64,000 nucleotides of DNA from assembly GCF_946478805.1 (NCBI RefSeq), contig NZ_CAMLDC010000002.1, positions 186,001 to 250,000 of the forward strand, read 5' to 3'. This DNA comes from an uncultured Fluviicola sp. GTDB taxonomy: Bacteria > Bacteroidota > Bacteroidia > Flavobacteriales > Crocinitomicaceae. The notes beneath the pieces were generated by a model. The model was not told the DNA's origin and ran no database searches. It saw nothing but the letters and a program-made list of their open reading frames with translations. This document shows, piece by piece, positions 49,464 to 57,798 of the stretch (its first letter is position 1; the number at the start of each line of letters is the position of its first letter). The position numbers and the translations under genes were made by a program.

Positions 49464-50633
49464 TTAATGAGCGTGCCCACCAGCTTCTTCCCCGTTTTTG
49501 AGTTTACCTAAAAGATCATAAGCACCGTTCATGACGATTTTCAATTCCTTCCTGTTTTTACCCGCCGGTAAGCTGATTTCCGTATAACCAAGTTCGCTGA
49601 CACCTGTTTTCACTGTGATCATTTCAAATACATGATCTTTTGCATGATTTGATTTCACCTCGGAAAAAATGTACTTCTCGCCTTCAAAGTCTACAATAGC
49701 CTTGTCTGGTAACGCTGTCACCTCAGAACTTCCGATTTCAACCAATCCTTTGAGGTACATCCCCGGCAGCAATTGGTTATCTTCCTTATCCAGGTGACAA
49801 TGGATATTCACTGTGCGGTTACTTCCGATTTCCCGTCCGATCAGGTAGACGGTCGCCGTACGTTCTTTGTCTTCATTAGCTAATGTGAAACGCACTTTTT
49901 GCCCGACCTTCAGTTTCGGAACATCTTTTTCAAACACTGTTAGTTCGGCGTGCAAATGCTCTGTATCAGCAATTTTGAAAAGTACGTCTGATGGAACAAC
50001 GAAAGCTCCGATATTGGTATTCACTTGAGTGACATACCCGCTTATCGGGGAAAGTATGGTCGAAGAACTTTGAATCTTGCCATTTTCCAATGACGAAATC
50101 GAGATATTCATGAGCTGCAAACGAGCTTTCAATCCATTCACCCGGGCACGCATACTTTCGTATTCACTCTTGGCCTTTTGAACCGTCTTTTTTGCATTCA
50201 CATTCCCTACAGCCAATTCTTCCTGACGGTCATATTCCAATTTCAGGTAATCCAATTGGCTTTTATAATCCAGGTAATCCTGCTGCACATTGATGAAATC
50301 AGGATTTTGAATAAGGGCCACCACTTGTCCTTTTCTAACCAACATACCTTGTAAAAGCTCCGTGTTTTTAACGGTTCCGCCAAAAGGAGCTGAAATGGAA
50401 ACCAGGTTTTGCGGCGGAACGTCCAACATTCCATTTACTTTGATTGTTCCACTAAGTCGTTTCAGCTCTATTCGACCGGTCTGAAGCTCAATTGTTTTGT
50501 ATTGTTCCGAAGTAAGTTCAACAGTATTCCCATTTTCCTGGTGTTCTTCCTTCAGTATCGGTTTTTCGTTTGAACTACAGCTTGCAAGAATCAAGATGCT
50601 GATCAATATTGTTAGTTGAATGAATGATTTCAT
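49464..50633 (-). CDS. Periplasmic adaptor of RND efflux pump (HlyD/CusB type)
   Basis: A 389-residue membrane-fusion protein and lipoprotein (lipobox LASC at residues 16-19). Barrel-sandwich and beta-barrel parts flank a long coiled-coil hairpin (VQQDYLDYKSQLDYLKLEYDRQEELAV ... KARLQLMNISI). It links the inner-membrane pump at 50719-55077 to the outer membrane. It ends with GGHAH, a short histidine-rich tail that could bind metal. It is 85 bases from the pump gene on the same strand and is transcribed after it. Confidence 0.9.
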   Translation of the reverse strand: MKSFIQLTILISILILASCSSNEKPILKEEHQENGNTVELTSEQYKTIELQTGRIELKRLSGTIKVNGMLDVPPQNLVSISAPFGGTVKNTELLQGMLVRKGQVVALIQNPDFINVQQDYLDYKSQLDYLKLEYDRQEELAVGNVNAKKTVQKAKSEYESMRARVNGLKARLQLMNISISSLENGKIQSSSTILSPISGYVTQVNTNIGAFVVPSDVLFKIADTEHLHAELTVFEKDVPKLKVGQKVRFTLANEDKERTATVYLIGREIGSNRTVNIHCHLDKEDNQLLPGMYLKGLVEIGSSEVTALPDKAIVDFEGEKYIFSEVKSNHAKDHVFEMITVKTGVSELGYTEISLPAGKNRKELKIVMNGAYDLLGKLKNGEEAGGHAH

Positions 50634-50718
50634 GTTTTTTTTTTATTTATCGTTAATCTGCCATTGCAGATAAAATTGTCGGGGCATGCTTGTTTTTGTT
50701 TAGAAGCAGTGCTTTTTC

Positions 50719-53700
50719 TTATTTTTTGCCGGTCAAATAGTGAAGTTTCGCAGCACTCAAGTTAGTCTGAAGCAAGATTGAAAGGTATCGTTCTTTTATT
50801 TCGTTCGCTGTCTTAAGACCGAACAGGTATTCGGAATAACCGATCTCTCCTCCTGCATAAGATTTACGCGCTGCTACCAGAATCGACTCTGCATTTCCCA
50901 AAGCTGACTGTTTGTAATATTCCAGGCTATTGGTGTTATTCAGGTATTCCTGCAAAGCCTGTTGGTATTTTCCTTGTAAATCTGCCTGGTGAGCCTCGTA
51001 GTTACTCTCGGCAACTTTCGTTGACAATTTGGCGGATTTCAGTTTTGCGCTGTAGCCATTAAAGAACAATGGCACGGCCAATCCAACCTGGAACCCTTGA
51101 AAGCGTTTGGAACCACCGAAATAAACATCCTGGTTGTTTACGCTTTGAGTCCCGATCAATGTCTGATTGAAATATCCCACTCTGATATCCGGCAAACCTT
51201 TGGCAATTTCCACTTTCCGCTGGCTTTCTGAAATAGCAATCTGTTGCTGGATGTATGCCAGTTCCGGATTTTCTTCCAGGGCAGTTGAATCATTTACCAA
51301 TAGCAGTTTCTGTTCTTTCAGCACCGGTTCGGCGATCACAACAGGTTCCTGGCTACCGATCAGATTTTGCAAGAGCAACCGATACCTCGATTGGTTCGCC
51401 TTATTCTGTGCAAGCCGATTTCCCAATTCATTCGCCTGTGTCAGTGCCGTTGTCTTTTCCAGTAAGGTACCTTCTCCTGTTTTCTCGCGTAAGGATGAAG
51501 ATTCTACAAACCCCTTGAAGACACTATCTTGTGCTGCCAGGATCTTTTGTTCTTCAGAGAGGTACTGCAGGTAAAAATAACATTGTTTGATCTGATAAAT
51601 CAACTCGTTCCTGGTCCATGCTGTTTTCAATTTACTTTGTTCAATGAGTACATCTCCCAATTCGGAATTGGCTGAGAACACTGTTGGAAAAGGAATTGTC
51701 TGTAAAATACTCAGATTGTTATCGTGCTTGTTGATACTGTTGTATTGACCAATCATCAGGTCCACATCGGTCTTCGGCAGTTCAAATAGGGTTTGTTTGT
51801 ATTGGGTCTGAAATTCAACCTGTTGATTTCCGGCAATTACTCCTTTGTTATTTACTAATCCGGATTCGATAGCCTGATCCAAAGTCAACGATTTTCCTTG
51901 TGAATAACCGAAACCGGAAAACAATAATGCGGCAATGATCGTAACAGCAGTTGAAATTGACTTCACTTTTGGTTTTATTTTTTCACCCCAGTAATACAGG
52001 ATCGGAAGTACAAGCAAAGTAAGTAAAGTTGCCGTCAATAACCCTCCGATCACAACAGTTGCCAGTGGTTTTTGAACTTCTGCTCCACTTCCGTTGGAAA
52101 GCGCCATGGGAAGGAATCCTAAAGACGCAACCAAAGCAGTCATGATCACAGGTCTCAAACGAACTGCTGTTCCGGTTTTGATAATTTCAATGGTATCTTT
52201 CATCCCTTCTTTTTTTAATCGATTGAATTCTGCTATGAGTACTATTCCATTTAAAACAGCGACCCCGAACAAAGCGATGAACCCAACGCCCGCCGAGATA
52301 CTGAATGGCATTCCACGCAACCACAACGCAAATACTCCACCGATTGCAGAAAGTGGTATTGCAGTGAATATCAGAAGTGCCTGTTTCACGGATTTAAATG
52401 TGATATACAACAGGAATAAGATCAACAAAAGCGAAACAGGTACTGCTATCGACAAACGTTCTTTTGCGGCTTGCAGATTTTCAAACGTTCCTCCATAAGT
52501 CGGATAGTAACCGGCCTCAAATTTCACTTCCGATTCAACCCTTTTCTCTATTTCCTCTACGATACTCTCTACATCCCTTCCACGCACATTGAATCCTACT
52601 ACGATTCTTCGTTTCGCATCATCCCGTTGAATCTGATTGGGACCTTTCTTAAAATCAATTGTTGCCAGTTGCTCCAATGGAATCTGCGCACCGGTCGGTG
52701 ATTCAATGAACAGGTTGCGTACATCATCCAGATCCTCGCGGTTGACCTTATCCAATCTCACCACCAGGTCGAAGCGCTTCTCTCCTTCAAATACCAAACC
52801 TGCAACTTCACCTGCAAAACCTGCACGGACAGCGGTATTGATATCGTCGATGTTCATTCCGAATTGAGCAATCTTATCCCGTTGGAATTCGATCACAATT
52901 TGAGCCAAGCCCGAAACCTGTTCCACGTAAATATCCTGGGCTCCTTTGATCTGTTGTGAAATAGCGCCGATTTGTTTGGCGTATTTACTCAATTTATCCA
53001 GGTCTTCCCCATAGATCTTAATGACCACATCCTGTCTTGCTCCTGTCATCAGCTCATTAAAACGCATTTGGATCGGTTGCTGAAAGCCAAAACTTACTCC
53101 GGGAATGTGTTCTTCCAATTTCAACTGCATTTTTTCTGCCAATTCATCTCTCGTTGAAGCACTGGTCCACTCCGATTTGTCTTTCAGGATCACCATCAGG
53201 TCACACGCTTCCACCGGCATGGGATCGGTCGGTATTTCACTCGAACCGATTTTGCCTACTACTTTTTTCACTTCCGGGAAATGGTCTTTCAAGACTTTCC
53301 CGGCCCTGGTTGCCGCTTCGATCGTTTGGGACAAACTGCTTCCTGTCAGTATCCGGGTTTCAACCGCAAAATCACCTTCTTCCAAGGTCGGGACGAATTC
53401 CGATCCCATGGAACCGAAAAGAAACAGGCTGAAGAAAAACAGCCCTACAGCAATTCCTGCAACCAAAGCTTTGGAACGCAGAGCAAAACGTAGCATCGGT
53501 GCATACACCCGCTGACATCCGTCAATGATCCGGTCCGAAATGTTCCGTTTCAAGGAAATCTTTTTACTCAGGAACAACGCACTCATCATCGGTACATAGG
53601 TCAATGAAAGCAGGAAAGCTCCAAGAATGGCAAACACCACGGTCTGCGCCATCGGTTTGAACATTTTACCTTCCACACCGACCAATGCAAGAATGGGCAA

Positions 53701-55077
53701 ATAGACAATCAGGATGATAATTTCACCGAAGGCGGCACTATTCCTGATTTTGGAAGCGGAAGAATAGACTTCGTTATCCATTTCCACCTGGGACAATTTC
53801 GCCTGGTTCTTCCGAAGTTGTAAATGGTGCAACGTGGCTTCAACGATGATAACGGCCCCATCCACAATCAATCCGAAGTCAATTGCTCCTAAACTCATGA
53901 GGTTTCCACTCACTCCGAACAGGTTCATCAATGAGATGGCAAAAAGCATCGCCAACGGAATAACAGAGGCAACTATTAATCCTGCCCTAAAATTACCCAA
54001 AAGCAAAACCAGTACAAAAATCACGATCAAAGCACCTTCTGCCAGATTCTTGGTAACGGTTCCGATCGCATTATCCACCAATTTCGTCCGGTCAAGGAAC
54101 GGTTCTATCACAATTCCCTTCGGAAGTGTCTTTTCAATTTGTGCCATGCGCTCCTTCACATTGGCAATTACCTTGGAAGAGTTCGCTCCTTTGAGCATCA
54201 TCACCACTGCACCCACCACTTCTCCATCGTTGTTACGGGTCATAGCACCATAACGGGTGGCCGCTCCGTATTTCACTTCAGCTACATTTCGTATGAGCAC
54301 AGGAATGCCGTTGTTTGTAGTGACTACAATTTCTTCAATGTCATCAATGGATTGAATCAATCCTTCACTCCGGATGAAGTAAGCATTCGGCTTCTTATCA
54401 ATGTATGTACCTCCTGTATTCTGATTGTTTTTTTGTAAAGCGGTGAATATATCATTGATCCCAACATTCATGCTTTTCAACTTGTCCGGGTCCAATGCGA
54501 TTTCATACTGTTTTAAAAAGCCTCCGAAGCTGCTTATGTCTGCAACTCCTTCCACTCCCAATAATTGCCGGCGGATAATCCAATCCTGGATAGTCCGGAG
54601 TTCCGTAGCGTCATAGTGGTCCTCGTATCCCTTTTTGGGATGGATGATGTATTGGTAAATTTCTCCGAGCCCGGAAGTTAAAGGAGCCATTGCAGGAATT
54701 CCCATACCGGGAGGAATCGTCTTGGAAGCATCGTTCAGACGCTCACTCACCTGTTGACGGGCCCAATAGACATCGACATCTTCTTTGAAGACAACTGTTA
54801 CTACCGAAAGTCCGAAGCGGCTGAACGAACGAACCTCTTCAATATGCGGAATGGTAGCCATGGCTTGTTCCACAGGAAAGGTGACAAACCGTTCGATATC
54901 TTCCGCACCGTTGCTTGGTGAAGAGGTGATAATCTGAACCTGATTATTGGTGATGTCAGGAACAGCATCTATGGGTAATTGATTGACGGAGTATACTCCC
55001 CATCCGATCAATGCGACAATCATCACACCGATCATCAACTTATTCTTAATACTAAATTGAATGATTTTATCTAACAT
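50719..55077 (-). CDS. CusA/CzcA-family heavy-metal RND pump fused to TolC-like domain
   Basis: A 1452-residue fusion. Residues 1 to about 1035 are a complete RND pump of the heavy-metal (HME) class: 12 membrane helices, the proton-relay motif DFGLIVDGAVIIVEATLHHL in helix 4 and two large periplasmic loops. Residues about 1065-1452 are an outer-membrane TolC-type factor (LTLDQAIESGLVNN ... LKTANEIKERYLSILLQTNLSAAKLHYLTG). This fusion is common in Bacteroidota. It likely exports copper, silver, zinc, cobalt or cadmium; the metal cannot be chosen from sequence alone. It is upstream of the adaptor gene and downstream of a histidine-rich small protein. Confidence 0.93.
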   Translation of the reverse strand: MLDKIIQFSIKNKLMIGVMIVALIGWGVYSVNQLPIDAVPDITNNQVQIITSSPSNGAEDIERFVTFPVEQAMATIPHIEEVRSFSRFGLSVVTVVFKEDVDVYWARQQVSERLNDASKTIPPGMGIPAMAPLTSGLGEIYQYIIHPKKGYEDHYDATELRTIQDWIIRRQLLGVEGVADISSFGGFLKQYEIALDPDKLKSMNVGINDIFTALQKNNQNTGGTYIDKKPNAYFIRSEGLIQSIDDIEEIVVTTNNGIPVLIRNVAEVKYGAATRYGAMTRNNDGEVVGAVVMMLKGANSSKVIANVKERMAQIEKTLPKGIVIEPFLDRTKLVDNAIGTVTKNLAEGALIVIFVLVLLLGNFRAGLIVASVIPLAMLFAISLMNLFGVSGNLMSLGAIDFGLIVDGAVIIVEATLHHLQLRKNQAKLSQVEMDNEVYSSASKIRNSAAFGEIIILIVYLPILALVGVEGKMFKPMAQTVVFAILGAFLLSLTYVPMMSALFLSKKISLKRNISDRIIDGCQRVYAPMLRFALRSKALVAGIAVGLFFFSLFLFGSMGSEFVPTLEEGDFAVETRILTGSSLSQTIEAATRAGKVLKDHFPEVKKVVGKIGSSEIPTDPMPVEACDLMVILKDKSEWTSASTRDELAEKMQLKLEEHIPGVSFGFQQPIQMRFNELMTGARQDVVIKIYGEDLDKLSKYAKQIGAISQQIKGAQDIYVEQVSGLAQIVIEFQRDKIAQFGMNIDDINTAVRAGFAGEVAGLVFEGEKRFDLVVRLDKVNREDLDDVRNLFIESPTGAQIPLEQLATIDFKKGPNQIQRDDAKRRIVVGFNVRGRDVESIVEEIEKRVESEVKFEAGYYPTYGGTFENLQAAKERLSIAVPVSLLLILFLLYITFKSVKQALLIFTAIPLSAIGGVFALWLRGMPFSISAGVGFIALFGVAVLNGIVLIAEFNRLKKEGMKDTIEIIKTGTAVRLRPVIMTALVASLGFLPMALSNGSGAEVQKPLATVVIGGLLTATLLTLLVLPILYYWGEKIKPKVKSISTAVTIIAALLFSGFGYSQGKSLTLDQAIESGLVNNKGVIAGNQQVEFQTQYKQTLFELPKTDVDLMIGQYNSINKHDNNLSILQTIPFPTVFSANSELGDVLIEQSKLKTAWTRNELIYQIKQCYFYLQYLSEEQKILAAQDSVFKGFVESSSLREKTGEGTLLEKTTALTQANELGNRLAQNKANQSRYRLLLQNLIGSQEPVVIAEPVLKEQKLLLVNDSTALEENPELAYIQQQIAISESQRKVEIAKGLPDIRVGYFNQTLIGTQSVNNQDVYFGGSKRFQGFQVGLAVPLFFNGYSAKLKSAKLSTKVAESNYEAHQADLQGKYQQALQEYLNNTNSLEYYKQSALGNAESILVAARKSYAGGEIGYSEYLFGLKTANEIKERYLSILLQTNLSAAKLHYLTGKK

Positions 55078-55165
55078 GAAAATGAAGTTAATCGTGATTA
55101 ATTCTTCCGCAACTGTTCAATACAAAAGCGGTTGGGTATCTAAAACCCAAAGAACATAGAAGTGA

Positions 55166-55537
55166 TTAACCCAATTGAGGCGGTTGCCAGATAGATGCTG
55201 TAAACTCAGAAAGAGCGCATTCCGTAGAATAGTTGATCTTAACCGATTTCACCATTCCCAAATCGCACAAACCAATGTGATAAGAAGAATTATTAGCTGG
55301 AATGTAAACTAATTGGTAGGAGTAGCAATTGGAAGAATGATCATGATTAAAAGGGAGATTTTCATGTTCCGGATCTGCTTTGCGATTTGTTGCATGGTCC
55401 ATTAAAAAATCAAGAAAGCCAACTGGCTCATGTTCCTTATTGTGATGTTCATAATGAGCTATAACTTCCGGAAGCTCAATTACAAAATGAAAAAAGCCTG
55501 TCGGAGCAACTATTCCAACAATGAAAAAACAAATCAT
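55166..55537 (-). CDS. Histidine-rich small protein of the metal efflux operon
   Basis: A 123-residue protein with one N-terminal hydrophobic helix (MICFFIVGIVAPTGFFHFVI) followed by a histidine-rich segment (VIAHYEHHNKEHEP; NLPFNHDHSSN). This type of protein often opens RND metal efflux operons in Bacteroidota and probably binds metal at the membrane. The start at 55537 is chosen because a -7 box at 55566-55573 puts transcription start near 55559; the longer frame from 55582 would begin upstream of it. The gene is 88 bases before the pump gene. Confidence 0.65.
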   Translation of the reverse strand: MICFFIVGIVAPTGFFHFVIELPEVIAHYEHHNKEHEPVGFLDFLMDHATNRKADPEHENLPFNHDHSSNCYSYQLVYIPANNSSYHIGLCDLGMVKSVKINYSTECALSEFTASIWQPPQLG

Positions 55538-55565
55538 TATTTTTTTCAACTTATTCACTAAATAC

Positions 55566-55573
55566 AAAATTAT
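55566..55573 (-). promoter_or_regulatory. Possible -7 element of the metal efflux operon
   Basis: TAATTTTG on the minus strand fits TAnnTTTG, 29 bases upstream of the histidine-rich protein start. No clear -33 element is seen. Confidence 0.45.
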
Positions 55574-55759
55574 AAAAAACAAACTTAAAGGAATTCTATT
55601 TCATGTTTAATTAACACTCCTGTTCATAATTTAGAATTATCCCAAATAGTGAACGGGTTCCCGGAAGCGATCTCATTCTTTTTATTTCCTACCAACGAGT
55701 ACAGAACACAGCGTTTTTAAAGTAAACTTCTTAGATTATCGAACGGTATGCTAGCTTTA

Positions 55760-55767
55760 TACATTTG
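55760..55767 (+). promoter_or_regulatory. Possible -7 element of the R-body locus
   Basis: TACATTTG fits TAnnTTTG and lies about 73 bases upstream of the first gene of the R-body locus (55840). The -33 region is poor. Confidence 0.4.
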
Positions 55768-55839
55768 TGTTCTTCCGTGGGAGAAAAAAATTGTCATCTG
55801 ACAAACATTTATTACATTGGCAAACAATTAAATACCACT

Positions 55840-56181
55840 ATGACAACAAACACTCCCCCCATTCCGGATTCGATTCCTGCGAATACAACGGAAGTATTGC
55901 AGCAAACATTACTAACCGGATTCGTTTTTAACGTAAACCTTCTTATGCAGCAAATGGTTGCCAACCAGCATTCTTTACAGCAAATCCTTACCGCATCCAC
56001 TGCGAAGGCTGTAACTGAAATTAACAGCTCAAAAAGTACGAACGACACGGCGGTCATTCAGAACGTGGAAATTGTGCTGAAAGCAATCCAGGAGTCTTCC
56101 TCGAGTTATATTCACATGATCCGGCAATTGGCTGTTGAAGCGGAAAACGCGCTAAAAACGGTCAACAGGAACAACAACTAA
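55840..56181 (+). CDS. Small helical protein before rebB, putative R-body accessory or Reb-like
   Basis: A 113-residue protein with a helical, polar sequence (VLQQTLLTGFVFNVNLLMQQMVANQHSLQQILTASTAKAVTEI and VEIVLKAIQESSSSYIHMIRQLAVEAENAL). It does not carry the ITDAVTQxNVK motif of RebB, but its size, composition and position 33 bases before rebB suggest a Reb partner or a diverged Reb protein. The longer frame from 55765 begins inside the promoter region and is not used. Function is inferred only from context. Confidence 0.55.
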   Translation: MTTNTPPIPDSIPANTTEVLQQTLLTGFVFNVNLLMQQMVANQHSLQQILTASTAKAVTEINSSKSTNDTAVIQNVEIVLKAIQESSSSYIHMIRQLAVEAENALKTVNRNNN

Positions 56182-56214
56182 TTCATTTTTTTATTTATCA
56201 AATCACTTTTCATT

Positions 56215-56481
56215 ATGGCAGATACCGTCAACCCTCAGATTACAGATGCAGTTACTCAAACCAACGTAAAAGTTATAGCTGAAGCTCCCGCAATGGCAAT
56301 GGGTGCTATTTATCAGGCAATGGCTCAAAGTATGGGAATTCTTATGGAAAACGCCGTAACGGCTCAACAAAACATGAACATCATTGGACAGGCAACGACT
56401 ACCCAAGGGGTAGCATTGATCTATTCGGTGGATACTGCAGCTGCCGGTGCTGCTACAAACAAAATTTTGGACGAGAAATAA
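56215..56481 (+). CDS. rebB: RebB, R-body structural protein
   Basis: An 88-residue protein that matches the RebB/killing-trait family along its full length: NPQITDAVTQTNVKVIAEAPAMAMGAIYQAMAQSMGILMENAVTAQQ, then TTQGVALIYSVDTAAAGAA. RebB subunits polymerise into the coiled ribbon of refractile bodies (R bodies) in Caedibacter, where unrolling kills sensitive paramecia; Reb genes also occur in free-living bacteria with unknown roles. Only one clear copy is present here, with the helical protein at 55840 upstream. A very strong terminator follows 11 bases after the stop. Confidence 0.92.
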   Translation: MADTVNPQITDAVTQTNVKVIAEAPAMAMGAIYQAMAQSMGILMENAVTAQQNMNIIGQATTTQGVALIYSVDTAAAGAATNKILDEK

Positions 56482-56491
56482 TCGTTTCATT

Positions 56492-56534
56492 AAAACAGGT
56501 AGGCACGCGATTCATCGCGTGCCTACCTGTTTTT
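56492..56534 (+). terminator. Strong terminator/REP-like palindrome after rebB
   Basis: A perfect 19-bp stem (56492-56510 with 56515-56533), loop TTCA, core AGGCACGCGA/TCGCGTGCCT, followed by T residues. It works as a Rho-independent terminator on the plus strand. Its core resembles the palindromes that recur between genes in some genomes (REP-like), so it may also be a repeat. Confidence 0.88.
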
Positions 56535-56593
56535 GGTTTGAACCTAAAACCGTTGGTTAACCGGCTAACCCGGAATTTTTGGGTTCATCTCAT

Positions 56594-57148
56594 CTACTTC
56601 CTTTCGATTATAATTTTCTTGACTAAAGTTGGTGTTGACTGCCGCAACTGAATGAATCTAATAAACCCTTGCTCCCAAATATATTCAATCATCCAACTTT
56701 TGTCAGTAGTGATAATCCATGTCTCAGGTCGGGAGAAAAACAGAGTTGGATGAGATAAAAAGGCTTTGACAGAAATTTCAAGTTCTGGATCCCCACCTTG
56801 ATAGCATACTATGAGGCAATTCGTATGTGGAATGAGTGATGAGAACTGTTCCCGGAATATATCCGAATCCAGATCTTTGATGCTCATTTTAAGTGTACTT
56901 ATTGCTGTTGAATCGTCAACATCCACTTGAAAATCACTATAAACACCGGTATATCCGTCCCGTTTCCTTACGTATACATTCGAATCAATCCAATCCAGAT
57001 TCTCAAACTCGTAATACAGCCTGTAAGATTCACCCGATTCTTCTAAATGAGCCAATTGAGGTGCTACTCGTTCGTTTAACTTCCTCAAGCGAAGTTCTTC
57101 CTGCAGTTGCCGCCGCCTATATTTCAGTTCTTCTCTTTTCTCTTTATC
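56594..57148 (-). CDS. Hypothetical protein
   Basis: A 184-residue cytoplasmic protein. The first 35 residues are a highly charged helix (EKREELKYRRRQLQEELRLRKLNERVAPQ), followed by a beta-rich region with many aromatic residues (LYYEFENLDWIDSNVYVRKRDGYTGVYSDFQVDV). I do not recognise the family. The start at 57148 is used because the frame's extension to 57172 has no helix-like features. It is downstream of a small lipoprotein on the same strand. Confidence 0.6.
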   Translation of the reverse strand, partial: DKEKREELKYRRRQLQEELRLRKLNERVAPQLAHLEESGESYRLYYEFENLDWIDSNVYVRKRDGYTGVYSDFQVDVDDSTAISTLKMSIKDLDSDIFREQFSSLIPHTNCLIVCYQGGDPELEISVKAFLSHPTLFFSRPETWIITTDKSWMIEYIWEQGFIRFIQLRQSTPTLVKKIIIERK

Positions 57149-57197
57149 CATTTGATGGAGGATCAAGTACACGCTTTTGAATGCTTCTATACGAATT

Positions 57198-57596
57198 TTA
57201 TTTCCTTACATATTGATACGTATAACCATCATATGCTTCATCAATGATATAAAGTGTGTCGTTTACTACTTGGTAAGTTTCATAACTTCCATCGCGATAG
57301 ACTATTGCCGGTCTCAAATCTGTTTCGTAGATTGACTTCTTTAATTCAATTTCGAATCGTTTCTGACTTTCTTTTTTGGATCTTTTATACAAACGGAAAA
57401 AACCTTTCTCAGTGAACTCGATCCAGTTTTCCGAATTGAATGTAGTACTTCCTTCTCCGGAAAAACCACCGGTACTACTTCTGTATCGCCATGATCCAAA
57501 AATAGCCTTTGATTCCTCCGTGGGTGTGGATATTTTTTTACATCCAACCAGTATCACCAGCATTGAAATAAGTGGGTACATTATCTTGCTTCTCAT
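57198..57596 (-). CDS. Small lipoprotein, lipocalin-like
   Basis: A 132-residue lipoprotein with lipobox LVGC (cysteine at residue 19). The mature part starts after KKISTPTEESKAIFGSWRYRSSTGG and continues as alternating strands (WIEFTEKGFFRLYKR; SYETYQVVNDTLYIID), a pattern seen in small lipocalin-like Bacteroidota lipoproteins. No specific ligand can be assigned. Its stop is 49 bases from the start of the gene at 56594. Confidence 0.65.
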   Translation of the reverse strand: MRSKIMYPLISMLVILVGCKKISTPTEESKAIFGSWRYRSSTGGFSGEGSTTFNSENWIEFTEKGFFRLYKRSKKESQKRFEIELKKSIYETDLRPAIVYRDGSYETYQVVNDTLYIIDEAYDGYTYQYVRK

Positions 57597-57798
57597 TTTC
57601 AGAATTTCTTTGCTCTATAAATAATAATGTAACAGCTATCATAGATAGGACGTTTTCAAATATATCATTTTTTGCAGTTTGTCAAAAGGTCTTTTAAGGT
57701 TTATAATTCCCTTGCGGAAGAACAAGGAAGGCCAATTAGCAAAATGATTGAAGACTTTCAAAATAAATCGTAATTTAAGTTCGTCAAAAAACTACATT

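Noticed and set aside
53105..53515. 136-residue plus-strand frame and others in 51-54.6 kb
   Set aside because: They are opposite-strand shadows of the RND pump gene.
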